From the NCBI RefSeq assembly GCF_945649885.1, contig NZ_CALZFS010000009.1, positions 1 to 41,038 on the forward strand: a stretch of DNA of 41,038 nt, in the 5' to 3' direction. The stretch is from an uncultured Corynebacterium sp. (lineage in GTDB: Bacteria > Actinomycetota > Actinomycetes > Mycobacteriales > Mycobacteriaceae). The position numbers were made by a program, and so were the translations under genes. The stretch's first letter is position 1; every line of letters starts with the position of its first letter. Below the pieces are notes generated by a model. The model worked only from the letters and a program-made list of their open reading frames with translations. It made no database searches and was not told the origin of the DNA. Below, in pieces: positions 9,999-18,514 of the stretch.

Positions 9999-10958
9999 AT
10001 GACCACTTATAGCACCGATAATCCCTTTGATGAGACCCAGTGGGAGACCGTCACAGGTTTTGAAAACCTCACCGACATCACCTACCACCGCCACGTGGGC
10101 ACCTCACGCGTCGATGGCACCGTCCGCATCGCCTTTGACCGCCCCGAGGTCCGCAATGCCTTCCGCCCCCACACCGTGGATGAGCTCTACCAGGCACTCG
10201 ATCACGCCCGCCGCACCCCAGATGTGGGCACCATCTTGCTCACCGGCAACGGCCCCAGCGCAAAAGACGGCGGTTGGGCATTCTGTTCCGGTGGCGATCA
10301 GCGCATCCGCGGCCGCTCCGGATATCAGTACGCCACCGAACACATCGATGATGATGCTTCCGCTGATTCCTCCACCGTGGACGCAGCGCGCGCCAAGGTG
10401 GAGGGTGGTCGCCTGCACATCCTGGAGGTCCAGCGGCTCATCCGCACCATGCCCAAGATTGTCATCGCCGTGGTCAATGGTTGGGCCGCCGGTGGCGGAC
10501 ATTCCCTGCATGTGGTGTGCGACCTGACGATCGCCTCCCGCCAGGAAGCTCGTTTCAAGCAGACCGACGCCGATGTGGGATCTTTTGATGCCGGTTATGG
10601 TTCCGCCTACCTGGCCAAGATGGTCGGCCAGAAATTCGCCCGCGAAATCTTCCACCTGGGCCGCACCTACGATGCCGACCGTATGCAGCAGATGGGTGCC
10701 GTCAACATCGTCGCTGATCACGCAGAGTTGGAAGAAGAAGCCATCCAGATGGCACGGGAGATCAACGGCAAGTCCCCCACCGCCCAGCGCATGCTCAAAT
10801 TTGCCTTCAACCTCACCGACGACGGCCTCATGGGCCAGCAGGTATTCGCCGGCGAGGCCACCCGCCTGGCCTATATGACTGATGAGGCCGTGGAGGGCAA
10901 GGATTCCTTCTTGGAAAAGCGTGATCCAGACTGGTCAGAGTTCCCTTACTACTACTAA
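9999..10958 (+). CDS. menB: 1,4-dihydroxy-2-naphthoyl-CoA synthase
   Basis: Crotonase fold: RIAFDRPEVRNAFRPHTVDEL, FCSGGDQRIRGRSGY, VNGWAAGGGHSLHVVCDLTIAS, DPDWSEFPYYY terminus. Confidence 0.96.
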   Translation: MTTYSTDNPFDETQWETVTGFENLTDITYHRHVGTSRVDGTVRIAFDRPEVRNAFRPHTVDELYQALDHARRTPDVGTILLTGNGPSAKDGGWAFCSGGDQRIRGRSGYQYATEHIDDDASADSSTVDAARAKVEGGRLHILEVQRLIRTMPKIVIAVVNGWAAGGGHSLHVVCDLTIASRQEARFKQTDADVGSFDAGYGSAYLAKMVGQKFAREIFHLGRTYDADRMQQMGAVNIVADHAELEEEAIQMAREINGKSPTAQRMLKFAFNLTDDGLMGQQVFAGEATRLAYMTDEAVEGKDSFLEKRDPDWSEFPYYY

Positions 10959-11528
10959 GGGTTGTGGGAGCCTTCCCCTTCAGGCGTTCTCCCGTGGTGG
11001 TGATTCACCCCGGGGGTTGGTGCCTGAGGGGGATTTTTGCTGCCTTTGTGCCGCTTGCCCTCTGCCTGCGTTGTTATTTCTCGACGCACCTCCTGAATTG
11101 GGTAATGCCGGTGTGCTGCTTGAACACTTATTCACGCCGGTGGCTGTAGAGAAGTTCATTTCTGATCCGCAACACCTTAAAACCCTTTGACACCAGAATT
11201 TTCCGTGGAGAGCATCCTCGAAGAAAAACTCTCTAATAGCGTTCGAATAGGTACTTTCCCCACCATTACACAAGAGTTAACCAAGAATTCATCTGTTTGG
11301 TTCTTTTATTCAACCCATATACTTCCCACGTCAAAATGCGAACTCCACGCACAGAATTCCGACAAAAGTGCACGTGAGAGTTTGGTCATGACCAACGATC
11401 ATGAAATACCCAGTACATCCACTCCCCCGAAAACGGGGTTAGCAGCCACCCCCTGAACAAAGCTTTCCCAGCTCAGGGACATTTTCTGATGCTTAGAACA
11501 CGCCCGGGATGGTGCATACTTCTGTGTC

Positions 11529-12788
11529 GTGACCGAGTTGATAATTTTGCTGATCGTGATCGTGACGGCCCTGGCCTTCGATTTCACAAATGGATTCCAC
11601 GACACCGGCAATGCCATGGCAACGTCCATCGCAACCGGAGCCCTCAAGCCGAAGGTGGCTGTAACCCTCTCCGCAGTCCTCAACCTCGTTGGCGCATTCC
11701 TCTCTGTTGAGGTTGCTGCAACCGTGGCCAAGGGAATTGTGGACCTCGACCAGTTTGACCTCTCCAACCCCTGGGATTCCCACCAACTTCTCCTGGTGGT
11801 CTTCGCCGGTCTGATCGGCGCAATCCTCTGGAACCTGCTGACCTGGCTGCTGGGCATCCCCTCCAGTTCTTCCCATGCGCTTTTCGGTGGTCTCATCGGT
11901 GCTGCCATCGCATCCCTGGGATTTGGTGGCGTGGTCTGGGATGGTGTGCTGGCGAAGATGATCCTGCCTGCACTGGCCGCCCCGGTCGTGGCCGGCCTGG
12001 TTGCTGCCATCGGCACCTTCGCCGTGTACACAATCACCAAGACCGTTGCGGAGAAAGACAAGAACCGTTACTTCCGCTGGGGTCAGATCGGCTCCGCTTC
12101 CCTGGTGTCACTGGCCCACGGAACCAATGATGCCCAGAAGACCATGGGTGTCATCTTCCTGGCCCTGGTGGCCACCGGCCATGTCGGCACCGACGCCAAT
12201 ATCCCCTTCTGGGTCAAGGCGACCTGTGCCATCGCCATCGCGGTGGGCACCTACCTCGGTGGATGGCGTGTCATCCGCACCCTGGGCAAGGGACTCGTGG
12301 AGATCGATTCCCCTCAGGGCATGGCGGCAGAGACCTCTTCCGCAGCGATCATCCTGACTTCCTCCCACTTCGGCATGGCGCTGTCCACCACCCACGTGGC
12401 AACGGGCTCCATCATGGGAACCGGCATCGGCCGCAAGGGGGCCTCCGTGCGCTGGTCTGTTGCCGGCCGCATGGGTCTTGCCTGGCTGATCACCCTCCCG
12501 ATGTCCGCACTGGTCGGCATCATCTGCTGGTGGATCGCACACGGTATCGGCATGTTCACCTCTGACCTGCTCGGCGTGCTCGTAGCCTTCGCCATCCTGA
12601 TCGGACTGTCCTTCTACATGTGGCGGTACTCCCGCAAGGATCCGGTTGACCCCTCCAACGTCAACGAGGACTGGGATGAGGAGTCCAATGGTGTTGTTCC
12701 TACCCAGAAACAGGAGCCAAGCGCTGACGCACCTGCAAACACCACTGAAACAACCCTGCCTGCCACCAACACCGAGGAGACTAAGTAA
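11529..12788 (+). CDS. pit: Inorganic phosphate transporter, PiT family
   Basis: FDFTNGFHDTGNAMATSIATGAL, GIPSSSSHALFGGLIGAAI, SLAHGTNDAQKTMGVIFLAL; GTG start. Confidence 0.93.
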   Translation: MTELIILLIVIVTALAFDFTNGFHDTGNAMATSIATGALKPKVAVTLSAVLNLVGAFLSVEVAATVAKGIVDLDQFDLSNPWDSHQLLLVVFAGLIGAILWNLLTWLLGIPSSSSHALFGGLIGAAIASLGFGGVVWDGVLAKMILPALAAPVVAGLVAAIGTFAVYTITKTVAEKDKNRYFRWGQIGSASLVSLAHGTNDAQKTMGVIFLALVATGHVGTDANIPFWVKATCAIAIAVGTYLGGWRVIRTLGKGLVEIDSPQGMAAETSSAAIILTSSHFGMALSTTHVATGSIMGTGIGRKGASVRWSVAGRMGLAWLITLPMSALVGIICWWIAHGIGMFTSDLLGVLVAFAILIGLSFYMWRYSRKDPVDPSNVNEDWDEESNGVVPTQKQEPSADAPANTTETTLPATNTEETK

Positions 12789-13076
12789 ATGAACTTCTCC
12801 AACCTTTTCGGAAGTCTGGTTGATGTCACGCTGGTGGGCATCCTTCTCGGCGCCGGTCTGCCAGCATTGTTTGCCGTAGGAATCCGCATGGCCCATGGCC
12901 CTTCCGCTGTCACTGCCGATGGCACGGTGTCACACCATGCCGGCCCATTGGGCAAGGCTGCGGCTGCGATCTGCTTCGGCATCATCTTCATCGCCGTCAT
13001 GGCGGGCATCCTGTGGGTCACCAAATCCACGATCTTCCAGTACTCCGGCTGGGACATCTTCGGCACCGAGGTCTAA
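12789..13076 (+). CDS. Small membrane protein translationally linked to pit
   Basis: 95 aa, two predicted TM segments; ATG directly follows pit TAA. Confidence 0.75.
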   Translation: MNFSNLFGSLVDVTLVGILLGAGLPALFAVGIRMAHGPSAVTADGTVSHHAGPLGKAAAAICFGIIFIAVMAGILWVTKSTIFQYSGWDIFGTEV

Positions 13077-13104
13077 GCCCTCCACCTATCAACTCACCCC
13101 TTTC

Positions 13105-13155
13105 AGCCCTGGTAACGGGTCGACTTCTGCACAGTCGCCCGAACCAGGGCTTTTT
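13105..13155 (+). terminator. Intrinsic terminator after the pit operon
   Basis: AGCCCTGGT/ACCAGGGCT stem with inner imperfect stem, followed by TTTTT. Confidence 0.8.
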
Positions 13156-13174
13156 GGCATCTAAAATGAACCTT

Positions 13175-13489
13175 ATGAATGATCGACCAAATATTGCGTC
13201 CCGTGCCCTGAACTGGTTGCGCCAGGGTTACCCCTCTGGAATCCCCAACCATGACACTTTCGCCCTGTTCTACGTTCTGGAACGGGAGCTTACTGAGCAG
13301 GATCTCAATGAGCTGGTAGAGCTGATCATCGAGGAGGGGGAAGCCACCACATTGCGGGCCAAACCGATTACGCGTGAGCAGATCGGTGAGCTGATCACCC
13401 GTGTGCACAGTCAACCGCCGGAGGAGGAAGACATCACACGCATCCAGGAGCGCTTGAACACGGAGGGTTTCCCCACGCGCACCCCATAA
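13175..13489 (+). CDS. DUF3349-like protein
   Basis: MNDRPNIASRALNWLRQGYPSGIPNHDTFALFYVLERELTEQDL...; start chosen by leaderless -10 TAAAAT at 13162-13167. Confidence 0.8.
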   Translation: MNDRPNIASRALNWLRQGYPSGIPNHDTFALFYVLERELTEQDLNELVELIIEEGEATTLRAKPITREQIGELITRVHSQPPEEEDITRIQERLNTEGFPTRTP

Positions 13490-13508
13490 CCACAGCACAC
13501 GCCCAGTA

Positions 13509-13554
13509 GTTGACATGGAAACTAATCCCGCGTAGCTTTGTTGCCCATGTCAAC
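13509..13554. promoter_or_regulatory. doxX promoter (TTGACA-N17-TAGCTT) nested in a 10-bp perfect inverted repeat
   Basis: -35 TTGACA 13510-13515, -10 TAGCTT 13533-13538, 8 nt to ATG 13547; GTTGACATGG 13509-13518 / CCATGTCAAC 13545-13554. Confidence 0.65.
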
Positions 13555-13990
13555 AATCAAAGAAATTGCCCTGCTTCTCTCCCGTGTCCTCTTCGGCGTC
13601 ATCCTCATCGCCCACGGCTGGGACAAATTCCAGATCACCGGCCTGGAAGGTATCACCGGTTACTTCGATTCCCTCGGAATCCCGGCAGCCAGCCTCGCAG
13701 CACCTGCTGTGGGCGTCATTGAGCTCATCGGCGGCATCATGATCCTGCTCGGTGCCTTCACCCGCGTGGTCGCCGTCATCATCGCTGTGGTCATGCTCGG
13801 TGCCGCTGTCTTCGCGCACGCCAGCTTCGGCATCTACGCCGCCAATGGTGGCTGGGAACTGGTCGGCGCCATCGGCGCAGGCATGCTGGCACTGTTCGCC
13901 ATCGGCGCCGGAGCCTGGAGCATCGATGCACTGATCGCACGCAACAAGTCCACCACCGCTGCAGATGAGAAGCAGCTCATCACCGCATAA
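13547..13990 (+). CDS. DoxX family membrane protein
   Basis: ALLLSRVLFGVILIAHGWDKFQITGLEGITGYFDSLGIPAASLAAPAVGVIELIGGIMILLG. Confidence 0.9.
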   Translation: MSTIKEIALLLSRVLFGVILIAHGWDKFQITGLEGITGYFDSLGIPAASLAAPAVGVIELIGGIMILLGAFTRVVAVIIAVVMLGAAVFAHASFGIYAANGGWELVGAIGAGMLALFAIGAGAWSIDALIARNKSTTAADEKQLITA

Positions 13991-14066
13991 GGCTCCACCA
14001 CCCCACGACGACACCGGTATCAGTTGATATCGGTGTCATCGCCTTTTCCCACTAGACTCTCTTTCC

Positions 14067-15197
14067 ATGAGCTATCGCATTCTCGAACCGTTGCCCGTTG
14101 ACCCCGCCAACCCCGTGGCGATTCTGGGCGACCTCGAGGATGCCATCGCAGGCAGGCGCTCCTTCCTCCCCATCCCCGCCAAGGACCGCCCCCGTGCGCA
14201 GCAGCTGCGGGACTCCCAGAAGGCCGGCCAGCCGATTGATACAGAGATCGCACTGGTCATGGCCACTTCCGGGTCCACAGGAACCCCCAAGGGTGCACAG
14301 CTGACACCGGGTAATCTAGTCAGCTCCGCCGATGCCACACATCAATACCTGGGTGGGGAGGGCCAGTGGTTGCTTGCCATGCCCGCGCACCACATCGCTG
14401 GCATGCAGGTCCTGATCCGGGCGCTCATCGCCGGCGTGGAGCCACTTGCCCTCGACCTCAGCGAAGGCTTCCAGGTCCCAGATTTCGCCACCGCGGCAGA
14501 AGAGCTAAAAACCACCGGCGACCGGGTGTACACCTCGCTGACACCCTTGCAGTTAATCAAAGCCATGGATTCCCTGGAAGGCATCGATGCCCTGCGCCTA
14601 TTTGATGCCATTCTCGTCGGTGGAGCCCCGACCTCACGCCCCACCCTGGATGCCGCCCGGGAACTCGGCATCACCGTGATCACCACCTACGGATCCTCTG
14701 AGACCTCCGGTGGCTGCATCTATGACGGTGTCGCCATCCCGGGTGCCAAGGTCCGCATCCGGGATTCACGCGTGGAACTGGGTGGTCCCATGATCGCGCG
14801 CGGTTACCGCAACTCACCCCGGCACGAGGATTTTTCCGAGCCAGGCTGGTTCCGCACCTCCGACATCGGAGAGTTTGTCGACGACCACCTCACCATCATG
14901 GGGCGCATGGATTCCATCATCGACTCCGGTGGGCTGAAGCTGCACCCCGAGGTGCTGGAAAAAGCCATCACAGACCTCGAGGGCATTGAAGGTGCCTGCG
15001 TGCTCGGTGTGCCGGATCAGCGTCTGGGACAGGCCATCGTCGCAGCGTATTCCGGCACCCTCTCCCCTTCTGAGGTCATCCGTGGACTGTCGGATCTACC
15101 ACGCTGGCAACTGCCCAAGCAGCTCAAGCACGTGGAGGCACTGCCCATGATCGGCCCCGGCAAGGTTGACCGCCGGGCTGTCACGGCCTTGTTCTAA
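14067..15197 (+). CDS. menE: o-Succinylbenzoate-CoA ligase
   Basis: AMP-binding motif MATSGSTGTPKGAQLTPGNL, TTYGSSETSGGCIYDG, RTSDIGEFVDDHLTIMGRMDSIIDSGGLKLHPEVLE. Confidence 0.94.
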   Translation: MSYRILEPLPVDPANPVAILGDLEDAIAGRRSFLPIPAKDRPRAQQLRDSQKAGQPIDTEIALVMATSGSTGTPKGAQLTPGNLVSSADATHQYLGGEGQWLLAMPAHHIAGMQVLIRALIAGVEPLALDLSEGFQVPDFATAAEELKTTGDRVYTSLTPLQLIKAMDSLEGIDALRLFDAILVGGAPTSRPTLDAARELGITVITTYGSSETSGGCIYDGVAIPGAKVRIRDSRVELGGPMIARGYRNSPRHEDFSEPGWFRTSDIGEFVDDHLTIMGRMDSIIDSGGLKLHPEVLEKAITDLEGIEGACVLGVPDQRLGQAIVAAYSGTLSPSEVIRGLSDLPRWQLPKQLKHVEALPMIGPGKVDRRAVTALF

Positions 15198-16090
15198 TCC
15201 TCTGACTGACTGATCTCCACCAGCCGGGCGATATCCTCATCCCTGTAGACCTTGGAGATCTGTTCATCATTGCCACCCATGAGCGTGTTGCCCACCACGA
15301 GTGCGCCGACCTGGGTGGTGGGGACAACCGCGAAGTGTCGGGGCTGGGCATATACCTGGCGGATCGGGTGGCCGGAACGCAGGGCACAGACATGCAACCA
15401 CACATCGTCGGCACGCTTACAGCTTTCCAGGAAGACATCACCTTGCTCCACCACGTAGTCGATGAAGGTCGTGGGATATAAAACACCGGAGACCCCGGTG
15501 GCAAAGTGCAGGAAGGATGCCTCGGAGGTATCGGTCGCAGTCCACTTGATATAGGGGAGCATCTTGCCGTCGCGAAGCTCAATGCGGTGGGCACGGTAGG
15601 CCACCACGGCGTCATTACGTAGATCTCCGATGAAGTGGAGTCGCTGGAGGAACCACTCTGGATAGATCATGTCATCATCGACAGTGGCCACCCGCACGCC
15701 GGTGCCCTGCAGCTCACGGAACTGGCTCCAGTACTTGGTGTGGGGCCCGTAGGAACCATCGCTGCACCTGACCTGGAGACCACGTCTGACCAGGCGGTGA
15801 ACCGTATCCGGCCACTGCGCATGGAAATCATCCTCATCCAGCCACAACACGATGGGGGCCTTCTCATGGCCGCGCGCCACCGATTCGATGGTGAAATGCA
15901 CCTGGTTGATGCGTTTTCCATGGGTGGTGAGGGAGACAACAACCTCACCCTCCGCCGGGATCCTGCTCTTGGAGACCCTGTTCAGCACCGCGAGGGGAAG
16001 CATACGCAACAGGGTCAGGAAGATATTCGCCACCTGCCTGACCACATAACCGATCCACATGCGTTTCCCTCCACCTCCGCCTGACTCCAT
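15194..16090 (-). CDS. Putative glycosyltransferase (GT-A-like)
   Basis: VSLTTHGKRINQVHFTIESVARGHEKAPIVLWLDEDDF and VATVDDDMIYPEWFLQRL (DxD-like); start uncertain (16165/16090/16060). Confidence 0.6.
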   Translation of the reverse strand: MESGGGGGKRMWIGYVVRQVANIFLTLLRMLPLAVLNRVSKSRIPAEGEVVVSLTTHGKRINQVHFTIESVARGHEKAPIVLWLDEDDFHAQWPDTVHRLVRRGLQVRCSDGSYGPHTKYWSQFRELQGTGVRVATVDDDMIYPEWFLQRLHFIGDLRNDAVVAYRAHRIELRDGKMLPYIKWTATDTSEASFLHFATGVSGVLYPTTFIDYVVEQGDVFLESCKRADDVWLHVCALRSGHPIRQVYAQPRHFAVVPTTQVGALVVGNTLMGGNDEQISKVYRDEDIARLVEISQSED

Positions 16091-16263
16091 AGCAACGTCT
16101 ACTTCCTTACCCAGAACACAATAGCCTTTAAGCAGGTTTTCAGACTGGAACGAAGGCTGCGACACCCATCACGCCCTGAGTTTTTCCACGGGTTTCCCAC
16201 GCTCACGGGGTGAAAACCACGACATATTTCGACCATTCATGGGCCATGGGGGAAGATGACTAC

Positions 16264-17163
16264 ATGTCTTCGACCGTTCCCCATGAGTCCTCCGCCACCG
16301 CAGCCCACTGGCTGGAAGGTGCCCGCCCCCGCACCTGGGCCAACGCCTTCGCCCCCGTGATCGTGGCTTCTGGTGTCGCAGCTTTCCACGGCGGTTTCCT
16401 GTGGTGGAAGGCCCTGCTCGCCCTGGTGGTGGCCTGGGCCCTGATCATCGGTGTGAACTACGCCAATGACTACTCCGATGGCATCCGCGGCACTGATGAG
16501 GACCGCACCGGCCCCCTGCGTCTGACGGGTTCCGGACTGGCCCAACCCGGTGAAGTGAAAAAAGCCGCCTTCATCAGTTTCGGCATCGCCGGTATCGCAG
16601 GACTGGCACTGAGCATCACCAGCGCCTGGTGGCTGGTCGCCATCGGTGTCATCTGCATCCTGGGCGCCTGGTTCTACACCGGTGGCTCCAAACCCTATGG
16701 TTACATGGGACTGGGCGAGGTGGCGGTCTTCGTCTTCTTCGGCCTGGTGGCGGTGCTGGGTACTGAATTCACCCAGCGTGGTGCCATCAGCTGGATGGGA
16801 CTGGCTGTGGCCGTGGGTGTGGGTTCCATCTCAGCCGGTGTGAACCTGGCCAATAACATCCGTGACATCCCCACTGATACTGAGACCGGCAAGATCACCC
16901 TGGCGGTCCGCCTGGGTGACCCTGGGGCTCGCCGGGTTTATCTACTGTTGGTGTCCATGCCCTTTGTCATGTCGGTGGTCATCTCCTTCACCACTCTCCC
17001 TGCTCTCCTGGGGCTCATCGCCCTGCCCCTGGTGGTTCTGGGTGCGCGCCCCATTCTGAAGGGCGCGGTGGGCAGGGAGCTGATTCCGGTCATCGGTGCC
17101 ACCGGTCGTGCCATGGCGATCTGGGCGCTGCTGAGCGCCTTCGCACTGGCTTTCCTGGGCTGA
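16264..17163 (+). CDS. menA: 1,4-dihydroxy-2-naphthoate polyprenyltransferase
   Basis: UbiA family: ARPRTWANAFAPVIVASGVAAF, NYANDYSDGIRGTDEDR, NLANNIRDIPTDTETGKITLAVRLGD; start uncertain. Confidence 0.94.
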   Translation: MSSTVPHESSATAAHWLEGARPRTWANAFAPVIVASGVAAFHGGFLWWKALLALVVAWALIIGVNYANDYSDGIRGTDEDRTGPLRLTGSGLAQPGEVKKAAFISFGIAGIAGLALSITSAWWLVAIGVICILGAWFYTGGSKPYGYMGLGEVAVFVFFGLVAVLGTEFTQRGAISWMGLAVAVGVGSISAGVNLANNIRDIPTDTETGKITLAVRLGDPGARRVYLLLVSMPFVMSVVISFTTLPALLGLIALPLVVLGARPILKGAVGRELIPVIGATGRAMAIWALLSAFALAFLG

Positions 17164-17179
17164 GATCAGTCACAAAGCT

Positions 17180-17223
17180 AAAGGGCTGCGGGTGGGAGAT
17201 GCTCTCCCCTCCACAGCCCTTTT
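17180..17223. terminator. Bidirectional terminator between menA and the DUF4229-like gene
   Basis: AAAGGGCTG...CAGCCCTTT with flanking TTTTT on the plus strand. Confidence 0.8.
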
Positions 17224-17235
17224 TCCTGCCTTGGT

Positions 17236-17556
17236 TCAGCGGTCTGCCAGTTCGTTCTGGACCCATTGCTTATGGGCCTTGCGCTGGGCATCCCACTGCG
17301 CTACCGCAGAGGTGGCATTGAGCCGGAGATTATCAAACACCAGCATCGACAAGGGGAACGCCACAATCAATGCCAGCATCGCAGAGATCAACAGGGGCAC
17401 TGGGGAGCTGATCAGCAGGGCGATGCCATGGATGATGGCGGTGAGGACGATGAAGAGCAGGATGCGTGCCGCTGCGTAGATGATGACGTTCTTACGGGCG
17501 GAGCGCTGGACCGCCTGGTCGAGCACTGGGGGCTGGTTACTGATGGACTCACTCAC
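17236..17556 (-). CDS. Small DUF4229-like membrane protein
   Basis: ~106 aa with two hydrophobic segments (IIYAAARILLFIVLTAIIHGIALLISSPVPLLISAMLALIVAFPLSMLVF); GTG start from leaderless -10 TAGGGT. Confidence 0.65.
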   Translation of the reverse strand: MSESISNQPPVLDQAVQRSARKNVIIYAAARILLFIVLTAIIHGIALLISSPVPLLISAMLALIVAFPLSMLVFDNLRLNATSAVAQWDAQRKAHKQWVQNELADR

Positions 17557-17656
17557 AAATATCAACCCTACTCAAACAAATAGCGAATCATCGAATACGG
17601 TTTTAACAGCAGTTTTACGTATTGTTGGGAGAAAGACATTTTAAAGGAGGACAACA

Positions 17657-17980
17657 GTGGGAAGGCTTCTTATTTTTCTGCTCATCATTGCGGCAGTGGT
17701 CCTGCTGTGGATGGCGTTCAAACCATCAACCTGGAAGCGCAATCAACAGCAGATAAGGGCTGAGGCAGCACCGAAGCAGGTCAAGGGGCCTGATGATGAT
17801 GAGGATTTTCTCTGGACCATTGAGAAGAACCGCTTCAAGGAACGCCGTGCCCAGGAGGCTGCCCGCGAAGAGGAGGAAGAGCGGATGAAACGTGCCCGGG
17901 AGCGGTATGAGACCCCGGAAAACGGCGATTCAGGCACTCCAGACAGCGGCACAGCTGGGGACACTCCTGAACAACCCTAA
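17657..17980 (+). CDS. Hypothetical single-TM protein with charged cytoplasmic tail
   Basis: GTG start with AAAGGAGG SD; N-terminal TM, then acidic/basic coiled segment. Confidence 0.7.
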   Translation: MGRLLIFLLIIAAVVLLWMAFKPSTWKRNQQQIRAEAAPKQVKGPDDDEDFLWTIEKNRFKERRAQEAAREEEEERMKRARERYETPENGDSGTPDSGTAGDTPEQP

Positions 17981-18029
17981 GAAAGCTACGCAGTTTAGGC
18001 TTCCCTGAAAAACCCACCCCGAGGTTAAC

Positions 18030-18053
18030 TTAGGTGAGGCATACCTCTATAGT
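18030..18053 (+). promoter_or_regulatory. DtxR-like operator overlapping a leaderless promoter
   Basis: TTAGGTGAGGCATACCTCT (18030-18048) matches 14/19 of the DtxR consensus TTAGGTTAGGCTAACCTAA; -10 TATAGT 18048-18053, 6 nt to ATG 18060. Confidence 0.7.
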
Positions 18054-18059
18054 GTTGCT

Positions 18060-18455
18060 ATGATGTCTGTTCGCACACTGTCTCAACCCGCTCAGATCCC
18101 ACAGTCCGAGGAGGCTCACCCGGTGGAGTGTCTTTCACAGGAGCTCCTCCAGCACACTGAGCAGGTCAGTTGTTTCTTCAAGGCTCTGGCAGATCCCACC
18201 CGGCTCACGATTCTCTATATGATCGCAGCCCAGGGAACTCGTCCCATCACCTCCAATGTCCTGTCACAGTCACTGGATATCTCCGCGCCCACGGTGACAC
18301 ACCACATGAAGAAGTTGTTGGCAGCGGATCTGGTTACTCGGGAGCAGCAGGGCAAATGGGCCTTCTACTCCATCCATGAGGACAGCATGGATACCGTGAA
18401 CCAGATCTTCGCGCACACCCTGCCCAGCGAGGACACGGCCTCGACAAGGGCCTAA
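18060..18455 (+). CDS. ArsR-family winged-helix transcriptional regulator
   Basis: CFFKALADPTRLTILYMIAAQ...LSQSLDISAPTVTHHMKKLLAADLVTREQQGKWAFYSI. Confidence 0.92.
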   Translation: MMSVRTLSQPAQIPQSEEAHPVECLSQELLQHTEQVSCFFKALADPTRLTILYMIAAQGTRPITSNVLSQSLDISAPTVTHHMKKLLAADLVTREQQGKWAFYSIHEDSMDTVNQIFAHTLPSEDTASTRA

Positions 18456-18460
18456 GGACG

Positions 18461-18507
18461 AAAATGATCCCCCTGGACTTGGAGAAGTCGTCCAGGGGGA
18501 TCATTTT
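18461..18507. terminator. Bidirectional terminator between convergent arsR-family gene and ccsB
   Basis: 18-bp stem AAAATGATCCCCCTGGAC/GTCCAGGGGGATCATTTT. Confidence 0.9.
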
Positions 18508-18514
18508 TGTTTGT

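Noticed and set aside
10966-11190. ORFs in the menB-pit gap (10882-11190 and 10964-11149) as a gene
   Set aside because: Overlap menB or lack protein-like composition, SD and recognisable motifs
14012-14036. Inverted repeat ACACCGGTATCA/TGATATCGGTGT after doxX as a terminator
   Set aside because: No adjacent T-run; may be a weak hairpin only
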